NCBI RefSeq assembly: GCF_003862495.1
Contig: NZ_RRCH01000014.1
Coordinates: forward strand, 1 to 64,000
From: Halocatena pleomorpha
GTDB lineage: Archaea; Halobacteriota; Halobacteria; Halobacteriales; Haloarculaceae
DNA: 64,000 bases
Direction of reading: 5' to 3'
Below the pieces are notes generated by a model that did not search any database, was not told the DNA's origin, and worked only from the letters and a program-made list of their open reading frames with translations. Below, in pieces: positions 27,092 through 36,581 of the stretch. The position numbers were made by a program, and so were the translations under genes. How positions within the stretch are numbered: the first letter of the stretch is position 1; the number at the start of each line of letters is the position of its first letter.

Positions 27092-28498
27092 ATGACAAAC
27101 ATAATCTGGATCACGATCGAGAGCACTCGGGCGGACCACACGTCACTCCACAGCTACGATCGAGACACGACGCCGAATCTCCAGCGAATCGCTGACTTGG
27201 ATGGCGGTCGATCGTTTTCAACGTGTATCAGTCACGGGATATGGACGCGTTCGTCGAGCGCATCGATCCTCACCGGAACGTGGCCCTCCCGTCACAGGGC
27301 AGGGATGGACAGCGAACGAATACCCACCGAACTGATGACTGTTCCTGAACTGTTACGAGAGGAGGGATACCACACTGCTGCGATGTCTCCGAATGCCAAT
27401 CTAAGCTCAGGGACGGGTCTTGACCGTGGATTCACCGATTTCATGTGGATCGACAAGTCTACTCTTCTCGATGATATGAGCAAGGCTACTCTTCTCAAAT
27501 ATCTCTTTAACATCAGAACCCACGGCGGTGGACTAACCAGAGATACGTGGCGACACAACACAGGGTACATGATGCTGGACATGACCAAGCGGTGGCTTCG
27601 GTCGTTTCTGCACTCGACTGAGCCGTTCTTTCTGTACTTGCACTTCGGTGATCCACACCACCCGTATTATCCACCGCTGCCGATACTGAAGCGTGAGACC
27701 GCACGTCTCGGCCTCTCTCCGAAAGAAGCGGAAGAAATCGCTCTCCACCACCACTCCCATATCGACGAACTCGTTGCCCAGGGATGCCCGTACACCGAAG
27801 AGGAGTGGAGAGCACTCACGGCGTTGTACGACGGGGGTATTGAATACGCTGATAAGATCATCGGTGAACTCTTCGACTACGCCTCAGCACTGAACCTCGA
27901 CAACACCGTTTTCGTCATCACAGCTGACCACGGCGAGTCGCTGGGAGAACAGAACCTTCTCGGTCACAAAATCGGCGTGCATGACGGCCTTATCCACGTT
28001 CCGCTCATCGTGTACGGTTCGGAAGAGATGCTGGACTACGCGGGAGAGACGATACAGCATATCGATGTCATGAAGACCCTCCTTGAGTCGATTGGCTCCG
28101 ATACCAGCCAGTTACAAGGTATCGACCTCAGAAATGAGACGCGAACTCACACGATCACACAGCGCGGCCCGTGTCGACGCCAAAGGACCCTCGACGCCTA
28201 CCGGGAATTCAATCCTGATTTCGATGTTTCGCGGTATCTCCCTGGGATGCTCACCGCCATTCGAACAACGAAATTCAAATATCTGAAGGGTGAAAATGAC
28301 TCCAGACTTTACCGGTTACCAGACGAGAACACCGATGTAGCCGCTTACTATGACAATGTGACTCAACAATTTGATGAGAAGCTAACTCGATGGTGGGAGC
28401 ACAGCGGAAAGCCGATCACTGATTCCGAACCAATCGACAGCGCATTCACGGAAGCGCTGCGCGAACAACTTACCGATCTCGGCTACTTCGTCGAATGA
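27092..28498 (+). CDS. Sulfatase-fold (alkaline phosphatase superfamily) hydrolase or transferase
   Basis: 468 residues; I placed the start at 27092 (MTNIIWITIESTRADH), since the upstream in-frame ATG (26939) adds 51 unmatched residues. The sulfatase/AP-superfamily skeleton is clear: SLHSYDRDTTPNLQRIA, the ASILTGTWPSRH block, and FVITADHGESLGEQNLLGH with metal ligands Asp and His. However, the first ligand position is Glu10 (IESTRADH, usually Asp) and the nucleophile position, Thr52 in TRSSSASILTG, lacks the Cys/Ser-x-Pro-x-Arg needed for formylglycine. Glu plus Thr is the pattern of LtaS/MdoB/EptA-type phosphotransferases. It may act on phosphodiesters or phosphoglycerol, not sulfate esters. 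No signal peptide is seen. Confidence 0.85.
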   Translation: MTNIIWITIESTRADHTSLHSYDRDTTPNLQRIADLDGGRSFSTCISHGIWTRSSSASILTGTWPSRHRAGMDSERIPTELMTVPELLREEGYHTAAMSPNANLSSGTGLDRGFTDFMWIDKSTLLDDMSKATLLKYLFNIRTHGGGLTRDTWRHNTGYMMLDMTKRWLRSFLHSTEPFFLYLHFGDPHHPYYPPLPILKRETARLGLSPKEAEEIALHHHSHIDELVAQGCPYTEEEWRALTALYDGGIEYADKIIGELFDYASALNLDNTVFVITADHGESLGEQNLLGHKIGVHDGLIHVPLIVYGSEEMLDYAGETIQHIDVMKTLLESIGSDTSQLQGIDLRNETRTHTITQRGPCRRQRTLDAYREFNPDFDVSRYLPGMLTAIRTTKFKYLKGENDSRLYRLPDENTDVAAYYDNVTQQFDEKLTRWWEHSGKPITDSEPIDSAFTEALREQLTDLGYFVE

Positions 28499-29082
28499 GG
28501 CTATGGCCGTGACTCGCTTTCAGCCGCTCCAAAAATCGGTGGGATTCGTACCGTGAGTACTGTCAGTGCTGTCTCCCGCGAACCGGCGAAAAAGTTGGCC
28601 GCTGTCCATAGTGTGTTACTGCTGTGCTATTTCCAGCGAGCATCACAAGCCACACAAACAGTGGCCGGTGTATGCGGTTACTCTACGCAGGGAAACACAC
28701 GCCGCAACACTATCCTAACAACTCATATTTACACATATTTAGGAAGACAGTGTAACGTGCGGATTTCACAGCTGAAGACTAACTGATAGGAGATTCTCTC
28801 ATCCTCACTGTGCACGCTGTCCACGGTAACATTGTAACGCCACTGTCGTATTCATTTGATTTTAACACACATGGTAATCGTGCGATCTATGCTAATATAC
28901 CAAAGATACGTTATAATCATCGACAGTTAAATGGAAGCTACGTATCAACAGACATTGTTTACACAATACGAATAATGTATTACTGTGATCGATTTCCCGG
29001 AAACCCTACTAGCCGAGTCGTACGCATCTGTACACGGATAGACTGGGACGCTGTTTCGGGCGATTATTAACTCGCCCGAAGG
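28499..29082. other. Intergenic region upstream of the rhamnosidase
   Basis: About 580 bp, AT-rich from 28700 on, with no supported gene. Its last part carries the promoter of the rhamnosidase gene. Confidence 0.45.
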
Positions 29083-29088
29083 TTTATG
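29083..29088 (+). promoter_or_regulatory. TATA box of the rhamnosidase gene
   Basis: TTTATG centred 27-28 bp before the ATG at 29113, in otherwise mixed sequence (GAAGGTTTATGTTTC), is the canonical archaeal spacing for a leaderless transcript and settles the start codon at 29113. Confidence 0.55.
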
Positions 29089-29112
29089 TTTCTAGTACTG
29101 AGATTTCACTTC

Positions 29113-32100
29113 ATGTCTGCATCCTCTGAGGAGCAGTTGCCTCGGCCGAGAGATCTTTGTGTGGAGTACGAAGCGGAACCGATCAACGTTGACCCGACGA
29201 CACCGCCGCGATTCTCCTGGCAAGTTGAAACGAATCACCGCGATGTTCGCCAGACCGCATATCGCGTCATCATCGGCCGGGAAGAAGAAACCGTAGCAGA
29301 AGGCCGCGGCGATCTCTGGGACTCCGGCCGCGTTGACTCATCAGCGGCGACGGGCGTGCGCTATGGTGGACCGTCCCTCGCGTCGAATGAAACGTACCAC
29401 TGGTCAGTAAAGGTCTGGACCGATACGAGCGAGACGGACTGGGCAGCACCGGTTCCGTTCTCAACGGCGCTCGAACCCGAGGAGTGGCGGGGTGAGTGGA
29501 TCGCTCACCAGCCCGGAGCTGGTGATGTTGACGGCTGGCGCAGCCAGTGGCAAGATTCGAAATCAGCGAGCGAGGAGTGGGTGCAGGTCGATCTGGGCGA
29601 CATCCGGGACGTTTCCGAGATCACGCTCCACCCCGCCAATCCTATCTCTATCGTTCGGACACCCGACACTGTGCCTGTCACAATGTCGTGGTCTGACAAC
29701 CCCCTCGCGGAGTTTGGATTTCCGGACGCCTACCGCGTCGAAGTGGCAGACGATCCTGATTTCGCGGCGGCAACCGTTGTCGCTGAGTACACAGCTGAGT
29801 CTGCGCCAAAGCTGGACGACCCAGCGGGGCAACCTGACGACAGCGTTGCCCCGCGAACCCACGACGGGTTCGACGCACGCGGACGGTACGTCCGCGTCAC
29901 CGCAACCGATCTCTCCTCAGTTCAACCAGCCGCGAGGTCGATATCGAGCGTTCGGGATGTCGACCGGTGTGTCGAATCGATCGATGCGTACGCGTGTTTT
30001 GCTCTCGCTGCGCTCACTGTCCGGGCCGATGACGGGACGAACCTCACGCCCGGTGATATCGAGACATCATCGTCTGTTGAGACGGACACGTGGAGTCGTG
30101 ACTACCTGATTGACGGTGGTACCGAGTCTCAGCTGGCGTCTTCTTCACCGCTGCTCAGGAATGAATTCTCGATCGAGAAGCCCGTCCGTTCAGCGCGAAT
30201 CCACGTCGCTGCGGTGGGGTACGGGGAACTGTACGTCAACGGCGAGCGCATCAGCAATCGACAGCTCGACCCTGCGTGGACGGATTATGAGCGCCGTGTT
30301 CTGTACGCGACACACGACATCTCGGACCAACTCCGAGAGGGTTCGAACGCGCTTGGGTTGTGGCTCGGTCGTGGTTGGTTCGCTAAACGCAGCTCCTACT
30401 GGCTCTCCGACGGCTCACCGCGCGGCCGCGCAACCCTGACGATCGAATTCGAGGACGGGACGACCCGAACCCGGTCGACAGACGGCAACTGGCTGGCGAC
30501 TGGGAGTCCGTTGCTCGAAAACGACATCTACGATGGCGAGCACTACGACGCCCGGCGGGAAGCGAGTGGATGGAGCGAGTCAGATTTCGATGACAGGGAC
30601 TGGGACCCAGCGAGCGTCGTCGATGGTCCTGGCGGAACGCTCCGACCGGAGCGGATCCAGCCGATGCAGGTGGTCGACACCTTCGATGTCGTCGAGGCCT
30701 CCGACCGCGAGGACCTCTCCGAGCGCGAGGTGCCCGACCGCGAGGACGGTCCAATCGTCGACTTCGGACAGAATCTCACCGGATGGGTGGAGATCGAGAT
30801 CGACGGCGCGGACGCAGGGGATGAGATACGGCTTCGTCACGCGGAGGCGCTCACCGCCGACGGTGAACTCTCCACCACGGATTTGCGGAGCGCCGACGCG
30901 ACCGACACGTACGTCGCCCGCGGTGACGGAACCGAGACGTACGAACCCCAGTTCACGTATCACGGCTTCCGATACGCCCAGATATCGGGCTACCCGGGTG
31001 AGTTCGATCCTGACGCAGTGACAGCGAAGGTCGTCCACACAGCCATGGAACCACGGGGCGAATTCGCCTGTTCGAACGATGATCTGAACCAGGTCCAGCA
31101 CAACGCGGTATGGGGATTACGTGGTAATACCCACTCGATTCCGGAGGACTGCCCCCAACGTGACGAACGCTTCGGTTGGACCGGCGACGCCCACATTTCG
31201 ACCCGGGCGCTGCTGTTCAACTTCGACGCGGTCCGGTTTGACGAGAAGTGGGCGCGCGACCACGACGACGCTGCGTCCGAGATGGGGTACGTCCCAGACG
31301 TTATTCCGAACAAAGCTGCTGAGACCCCCGCTGATCCAACGTGGTCGATCACGCGCGTGATGGTGCCGTGGTATCTCTACAAACACGACGGCGACATCGG
31401 CGTCCTCAGAGAGCAGTATGAGGGGATGCGGGCGTACGTCGAGTACTGGCTCTCAGTTGCGGACAACGGTATCCTCCCCGATACATACGGGAAGTACGGT
31501 GACTGGCTCGCGTTCGAGAACACCGAGGGACGTCGCGGACTTCCACACGACCTCTACAACACAGCGTTTCTCTACCAAGTCACCGACACGTTCTCGAAGA
31601 TCGCCGCCGTTCTCGGGAACGAGACGGACGCCGACGCCTACCGCCACCGGGCCGACGTGATCGCCGCTGCGTTTAACGACCGCTTTTTCGACGCCGACGC
31701 GGGCGTGTATGGCCCAGGAACGCAGTCGTCGTACGCCGTCCCGCTGTTTCTCGGAATGGTTCCAGAGGGAGACACCGAACTCGTCGCTGAAAACCTCGCT
31801 GCGACAGTACGGGCAGACGGCAGCAAGCTTCAGACTGGCTTTCTCGGGACACGGCCGCTTATCCATACGCTCGCGGCCCACGGCTACACGGAACTCGCCT
31901 ACGAGGTTGTGAGCCAGCCCGACCAGCCCGGTTGGGTGTACATGGCTCGCAACGGTGCGACGACACTGTGGGAGCGCTGGAACGCCGACGAAAGCGTCGG
32001 CTCCGGAATGAACTCGCTTAATCACTCACCGTTCACGCACGTTTCTGAGTTCTTCTATGCGGTGTTAGCGGGCATCCAAGTAGCGGATGCGCCTATGACC

Positions 32101-32415
32101 GAACACGTCACGATCGCTCCTGCTCTGGTCAACGATCTTGACTGGGTGGACGCGAGCGTCGAGACGCCGAACGGAACCCTCGCGGTCGCGTGGGACCGAG
32201 ATGGAGACGAATACCGACTCAGCACGACAATCCCGTGGAACACGTCTGCGACGATCAGACTGCCCGAGGCCGCCGATGCGACTGTAGCGGAGTCTGGAAC
32301 GAAACTCCACGGGCGCACCGATGGGTCCCTCTCGGGCCTCCGTACTATCAACCGAGACGCCGGCGACGTAGTCCTCGAAGTCGGATCTGGTACGTACGAA
32401 TTCGAGGTTGTATAG
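29113..32415 (+). CDS. GH78 alpha-L-rhamnosidase with inserted discoidin-like domain
   Basis: 1100 residues. The N-terminal RPRDLCVEYEAEPINVDPTT, then FSWQVETNHRDVRQTAYRVI, is the fibronectin-like domain of bacterial GH78 enzymes. An insert of about 170 residues (WVQVDLGDIRDVSEITLHPANP ... GRYVRVTATDLSS) looks like an F5/8C (discoidin) carbohydrate-binding fold. Then come the GH78 beta domain (GYGELYVNGERISNRQLDPAWTDYERRVLY), the (alpha/alpha)6 catalytic domain with EDCPQRDERFGWTGDAHIS (catalytic acid Glu/Asp cluster), ARNGATTLWERWN (catalytic base region) and a C-terminal beta domain. It releases terminal L-rhamnose from oligosaccharides or glycosides. There is no signal peptide, so it acts inside the cell. 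The start at 29113 is supported by TTTATG 28 bp upstream. Confidence 0.93.
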   Translation: MSASSEEQLPRPRDLCVEYEAEPINVDPTTPPRFSWQVETNHRDVRQTAYRVIIGREEETVAEGRGDLWDSGRVDSSAATGVRYGGPSLASNETYHWSVKVWTDTSETDWAAPVPFSTALEPEEWRGEWIAHQPGAGDVDGWRSQWQDSKSASEEWVQVDLGDIRDVSEITLHPANPISIVRTPDTVPVTMSWSDNPLAEFGFPDAYRVEVADDPDFAAATVVAEYTAESAPKLDDPAGQPDDSVAPRTHDGFDARGRYVRVTATDLSSVQPAARSISSVRDVDRCVESIDAYACFALAALTVRADDGTNLTPGDIETSSSVETDTWSRDYLIDGGTESQLASSSPLLRNEFSIEKPVRSARIHVAAVGYGELYVNGERISNRQLDPAWTDYERRVLYATHDISDQLREGSNALGLWLGRGWFAKRSSYWLSDGSPRGRATLTIEFEDGTTRTRSTDGNWLATGSPLLENDIYDGEHYDARREASGWSESDFDDRDWDPASVVDGPGGTLRPERIQPMQVVDTFDVVEASDREDLSEREVPDREDGPIVDFGQNLTGWVEIEIDGADAGDEIRLRHAEALTADGELSTTDLRSADATDTYVARGDGTETYEPQFTYHGFRYAQISGYPGEFDPDAVTAKVVHTAMEPRGEFACSNDDLNQVQHNAVWGLRGNTHSIPEDCPQRDERFGWTGDAHISTRALLFNFDAVRFDEKWARDHDDAASEMGYVPDVIPNKAAETPADPTWSITRVMVPWYLYKHDGDIGVLREQYEGMRAYVEYWLSVADNGILPDTYGKYGDWLAFENTEGRRGLPHDLYNTAFLYQVTDTFSKIAAVLGNETDADAYRHRADVIAAAFNDRFFDADAGVYGPGTQSSYAVPLFLGMVPEGDTELVAENLAATVRADGSKLQTGFLGTRPLIHTLAAHGYTELAYEVVSQPDQPGWVYMARNGATTLWERWNADESVGSGMNSLNHSPFTHVSEFFYAVLAGIQVADAPMTEHVTIAPALVNDLDWVDASVETPNGTLAVAWDRDGDEYRLSTTIPWNTSATIRLPEAADATVAESGTKLHGRTDGSLSGLRTINRDAGDVVLEVGSGTYEFEVV

Positions 32416-32481
32416 TTGGGATCTCCTTCGTCGCTTGATCCGACGAGTGTTTAGATCGTTTCTCCTACAGGTGGTCTCCGA

Positions 32482-32754
32482 TCAACGGGCGTCTCCTGCC
32501 CGCCGAATGAAGTACACCCCAGTGAGCACGTATATCCCTCCGCTGATCCCATTGATGAGCACCGGATCCCATGGCGTATCAGCTGGCATTTCTGTGATCA
32601 GTGGCGTCACCAGAACGAGCACACCCATTATGAAGATGACTGAGCCAGCAAACAGTTCGACCGGAAGGTCGTATTCGTTTTGGTCGGACGCTTTGCTGGT
32701 CTGATCGTCGGTAGCCGATACATCTGGGGTCGTTGTCTGTGGGTTATTATCCAT
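32482..32754 (-). CDS. Small two-helix membrane protein (SSS symporter partner)
   Basis: 90 residues. A hydrophilic N-terminus rich in Asp, Asn, Thr and Ser precedes two hydrophobic helices, LFAGSVIFIMGVLVLVTPL and VLINGISGGIYVLTGVYFI, joined by a loop with two Pro. The ATG at 32754 lies ten bases after the stop of the SSS symporter; an in-frame GTG at 32763 would touch that stop. Small membrane proteins of this form follow SSS transporters in many haloarchaea and may be accessory subunits. No domain is recognised. Confidence 0.65.
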   Translation of the reverse strand: MDNNPQTTTPDVSATDDQTSKASDQNEYDLPVELFAGSVIFIMGVLVLVTPLITEMPADTPWDPVLINGISGGIYVLTGVYFIRRAGDAR

Positions 32755-32763
32755 TGGAATCAC

Positions 32764-34356
32764 CTAGAAGATAACAGCTGCACCGATGAACGTCAGCACG
32801 GCGAGCGCCGTTGTTACCACCGATGCTCGTTTCACTACTGGTGAAATGGTTGTCATGTTTTCGTTTCGGACTGATGAGAGGAATTCCGTCGGGGTTTCCC
32901 CGTCGCTCGGGGACGTGAACGCGCTCACGACGCCCACCACCGCCATAATCGTGGTGAGTGAATACAGGGATCTGATGTACGTTGCGTCGTGACCGAGTTT
33001 GACCCCGAGATACACGCTAAATGTTAGGCCGAACACAATCCCAGCCAGCGCGCCAGTGGTCGTCGCCCCGTCCCACAGCCCGCCGACGATCGCAACCGCA
33101 GCGAACGTGGGCATGATCGTCACCAACAACGATTGCGCAACCAAGTACATTGAATCTTGCAGCGAGAAGTAATACGCCATGCTGATCGATATCAGGACGA
33201 ACAGAACGCCCGCGACGTGGCTGACTGTAACATAATGTTCGGCTGCCCGATCGGGGGCAACGTGTTGCCGGTAAATACGCTCTGTGAGCAACGTCTGAAA
33301 GTTGTTGAGCTGTGAGTCGACACTGGATAGAACGCCAGCGAGTAGCCCGACGATCACCACCCCATAGAGACCGGGCGGGATGATCTCACGAATCAGTACC
33401 GGCATTGCTTGGTCAGACACCGCGAGATTCGGGTAGAGCGCTGCTGCAGCAACCCCTGGGAGCAAGATGAACAGCGGTACTAATACTGCGTACCAGATGC
33501 CGGTGTACAGAAATCCGAGCTGTGCAGATTCCGCACTCTCGGCTGCCAACGGTCGCTGTAGGATCTGTGATTCTGCACCCCAATACGCGATCGATTGGGC
33601 GATAAAACCCATGTACAGTAGCGCCACAGCGACCGGACCGCCAAACGGGAAGTCAGCTATGAGGGGATGGTTCGACGGCGTCATCGTTCCCTGATACGAT
33701 TCGATGCCCTCGATGAGTCCTGCTATTCCCCCGACCAGATCCAGCGTCATCGGCAAGATCAGGGCAAGCGGGATGAACATAAGGACGAACTGGATCGTGT
33801 CGGAGCCGGCAACCGCGCCGAAGCCCCCGAGCAGCGTGTAGGTCGTTCCGATGATCACCACGACGCCAATCGAGAGCCATAGATCCCATCCCAACAGCGT
33901 GTTCAACACGAGTGATCCCGCGTAGATGTACAATCCCATGTTGATGACCATCCAGACGAACGTCCAGATGAAATCGTACGCGTCACCGACCGGACTTCCG
34001 AACCGTTCGTTGAGCCACTCACCCAGCGAGAAAGCCCGAATCTCACGGATGAAAGGAATGATCGCAATCGTCCCGACGACGATACCGATCGCGGTCGAGA
34101 TCGGGGTCATGAGCGCAATGACCCCGAACGAATAGGCGAATCCAGCCATTCCGATGAAATCGTTTGCGTTCAAATTCGTTGCGACCGTGGAAAACGCTTG
34201 TATCCACGGTGGAAGTGACCGATCTGCTAAGAACGTGCTCGCGGAATCGACCGTGTTTCGGCGCATGTACGCGCCGAAAACGACGATTGACAGCACGAAC
34301 GTTACAATTGCTATCCACTCCGTTACAACGAGTGTTGGTGAACCTGCTGTCTCCAT
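32764..34356 (-). CDS. Sodium:solute symporter (SSS family)
   Basis: 530 residues, twelve to thirteen predicted helices. Family motifs: AYMRRNTVDSASTFLADRSL and PPWIQAFSTVATNLNANDFIGMAGFAYSFG at the N-terminus, EIRAFSLGEWLNERFG, then SIGVVVIIGTTYTLLGGFGAVAGSDTIQF (the SSS signature area). Near the middle, YGVVIVGLLAGVLSSVDSQLNNFQTL is the conserved sodium-site helix. It imports a sugar or organic solute with Na+. Position next to the rhamnosidase suggests rhamnose or a related sugar, but the substrate is inferred only. The ATG at 34356 is preferred, since TATAAGAA lies about 30 bp upstream. Confidence 0.93.
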   Translation of the reverse strand: METAGSPTLVVTEWIAIVTFVLSIVVFGAYMRRNTVDSASTFLADRSLPPWIQAFSTVATNLNANDFIGMAGFAYSFGVIALMTPISTAIGIVVGTIAIIPFIREIRAFSLGEWLNERFGSPVGDAYDFIWTFVWMVINMGLYIYAGSLVLNTLLGWDLWLSIGVVVIIGTTYTLLGGFGAVAGSDTIQFVLMFIPLALILPMTLDLVGGIAGLIEGIESYQGTMTPSNHPLIADFPFGGPVAVALLYMGFIAQSIAYWGAESQILQRPLAAESAESAQLGFLYTGIWYAVLVPLFILLPGVAAAALYPNLAVSDQAMPVLIREIIPPGLYGVVIVGLLAGVLSSVDSQLNNFQTLLTERIYRQHVAPDRAAEHYVTVSHVAGVLFVLISISMAYYFSLQDSMYLVAQSLLVTIMPTFAAVAIVGGLWDGATTTGALAGIVFGLTFSVYLGVKLGHDATYIRSLYSLTTIMAVVGVVSAFTSPSDGETPTEFLSSVRNENMTTISPVVKRASVVTTALAVLTFIGAAVIF

Positions 34357-34377
34357 GTTACAGTGAAACAATTGCAC

Positions 34378-35358
34378 ATGATTTTCTTATAGCTTATCAT
34401 CCACGTATGAATTCACACGTAGGCGTTGTGCAGCCGACTGTGTCCGGTATCGCCGGACGCGTACTAAAGGAGCGTATGGCCTGTTATAGCTGCTGTACGA
34501 AGACATATTCTAGAATACCGTTCGTGTCTTGTGTCCGGCGATACCGATACACCTCCGTTTTCGTTGTTCGATGCTAGGGCAGGACAGTTAGTCCTTCGAA
34601 CTACCATTGCCATATTAATAAATTAAAATACATGTAGTTATTAAATATAATTCGACAGGCCACGAAAATATTTGTACGATAGCATTGGACAACTCGAATG
34701 TGATGTCGGGACAGTAATGCAACCATCAGTAGCAGGAGTTCTGTTGGATCAAGAGGTTACACTGGAGACATATTACAACAGTACGACTGTAATCTCACAT
34801 CCGATCGACCTGCTCAAGATCCGTGGCTGTTACAATCCTATCAATTTTATTTCCATACTATAACCGTTGTTGTATTCAATACAATATTATGTTCTATCCC
34901 TTTGATTGATTTCTCAGACAAATTTGATACATCTCCCACAGTGGTAGCTCCGAGATGTCCTATACGGATGCCTCCTGTGTATCTGATCATTGACGCGTGC
35001 CGTCCTCTGATGACACGGACAAGAAATTAGCGCATCTATTTTTCCTTTTTCTATAGTTGTTCGTGTCAATATTCATTTTTGTAGCATTCTATATCAGAAT
35101 ATATAGGTTTTTCAACCAATAATACAAAAATAGGTAACACAAACTGTCCCATAAGTCACCCACGTGTTAGCATTCAATACTATCCGTCATCTCCGGACAG
35201 GTGAACAGCACTAGCCGAACCCTCAAAACAGTGTTCGTCAATCGCACTGACTATACCGCATTACTGTATCCTCCCAGAGAATCGAATCCTCCGAAGGGAA
35301 TCCCGTCTGACCTATCGTGTATCGTCAAGGATTATACAAACTAGGGTGAACTTCTTCT
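34378..35358. other. AT-rich intergenic region with MITE-like inverted repeat
   Basis: 980 bp with no supported gene. A plus frame 34672-34863 (63 codons) is open but not recognised. The region holds a 13-bp inverted repeat pair (see 34446-34545). The TATA-like TTATAC near 35332 probably serves the frameshifted PQQ gene. Confidence 0.45.
34446..34545. repeat. 100-bp element with 13-bp terminal inverted repeats (MITE-like)
   Basis: GGTATCGCCGGAC at 34446-34458 and its exact reverse complement GTCCGGCGATACC at 34533-34545 bracket 74 bp. Outside the arms GTGT is partly conserved on both sides, which would extend the repeat. The left arm is itself a palindrome (GTCCGG-TATCG-CCGGAC). The size and shape fit a small non-autonomous transposable element or a structured RNA. 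Confidence 0.5.
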
Positions 35359-36581
35359 ATGATGGCCCGCACCCGACGTCGATTTCTTGAATCAACCGGA
35401 CTCGTGCTCGCTGGTTCGCTCAGTAACAGATTCGTTGCCGGTAGCTCTGATTCTGCTCTTCCGACCACGTACGATTGGCCGATGGCGCGGTACGACCCTG
35501 CCGGGACCGGCCACCATCCGACGGCATCGGGTCCCAAAGACGACGTCAGGATCGCCTGGACTCACGACACGACGGACTGGTTTCTGGGAACAGTTCCACC
35601 GATCCGACGAGGAAAAACGATCTACGCTGTGGGGAACGGACTACTCGCTCTCGACAGTGAAACCGGAGCACAGCAGTTCAGTCATCCTGGTCCGTATCGC
35701 TCCAGCCCCGTCTGTGTTCGGTCTCCGATCTACGACACCGCCACGCTTGCAGTGACTGCTTCATCCGGTGTTTTCGGATTGAACGCTGATGGTGGACTCG
35801 ATGTTCCGTTGTCAGATCGGTCGTTCGGTGCGCAGCGATGGACAGCGTCCCCTCTTCGAGGGCTGGCTTTTTCGGTCCGACTGGCTCAGTCGTCCCCCCT
35901 GTTGCTGCTGACAGAGCGATCTACACCCCACTTCCGGCCACGGATTCGATCGCCTCACTCGATCCGAGCGATGGGACGATCCAGTGGCAAAAGACACCCC
36001 ACGAAGACGACTCGGTCAGCGTCGAATTCAATAGACCCGCCGTGAAAGATGATCTCATCTTCGTTACGAGCTGGCCCCAGCGAGTGACCGCCTACCGCAC
36101 CGACACCGGAGTCAAACGCTGGCAACGAGAACTTGACGAACAGACGCTTTTGCCACCAGTAGCGACCGAGGAAGGGGTTGTCGTCCCGTCTCGCACCAGT
36201 GTTCGTTTACTCGACGCTGCCGACGGCTCCGACCTGTGGAACCGTAGTCTCGATGGGAATGCGGTCGAGAGTGCACCAGCGGTAGCCAGCGGAACGATCT
36301 TCGTTGCCGACGAACGGGAGTTTCTCCACGCGCTCGATCTCGTGACGGGCAAGCCACTGTGGACGCTGCCGTTCGATGGGCCAACGTCGCCAGTCGTGGC
36401 TGACGATATCGTGTACGCGGTTCGATCGGCAGTCTCGTTGGTCGGTATCGACGCCAAATCGGGTGAGAAACGGTTCGAGTATCAGCCATCACAAGTTCCG
36501 TTGTCGGCACCGATCGTCGGTGATGGCGTCCTCTATGTCACCAATCGCAATCGAGTAATCGCTCTGGAGGAAGCGACATGA
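35359..36581 (+). pseudogene. PQQ-type beta-propeller protein, one frameshift
   Basis: The first frame (35359-35855 or so) gives a Tat-like start MMARTRRRFLESTGLVLAGS, then YDWPMARYDPAGTGHHPTASGP, the usual opening of haloarchaeal PQQ-repeat proteins. Blades of the type GLLALDSETGAQQF follow. The frame shifts by one base near 35855 and continues with ADRAIYTPLPATDSIASLDPSDGTIQWQK, LIFVTSWPQRVTAYRTDTGVKRW, LLDAADGSDLWNRS, LHALDLVTGKPLWTL and GIDAKSGEKRFEY to the stop. About eight W-motif blades in all. Repaired it is about 407 residues, normal. The downstream membrane protein overlaps its stop by four bases, which suggests a recently intact operon or a sequencing error. Confidence 0.85.

Noticed and set aside
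27092-28498. Calling the gene a true sulfatase and inferring a sulfated rhamnan substrate
   Set aside because: The formylglycine motif is missing, so a sulfatase-plus-rhamnosidase (ulvan-type) story is not supported.
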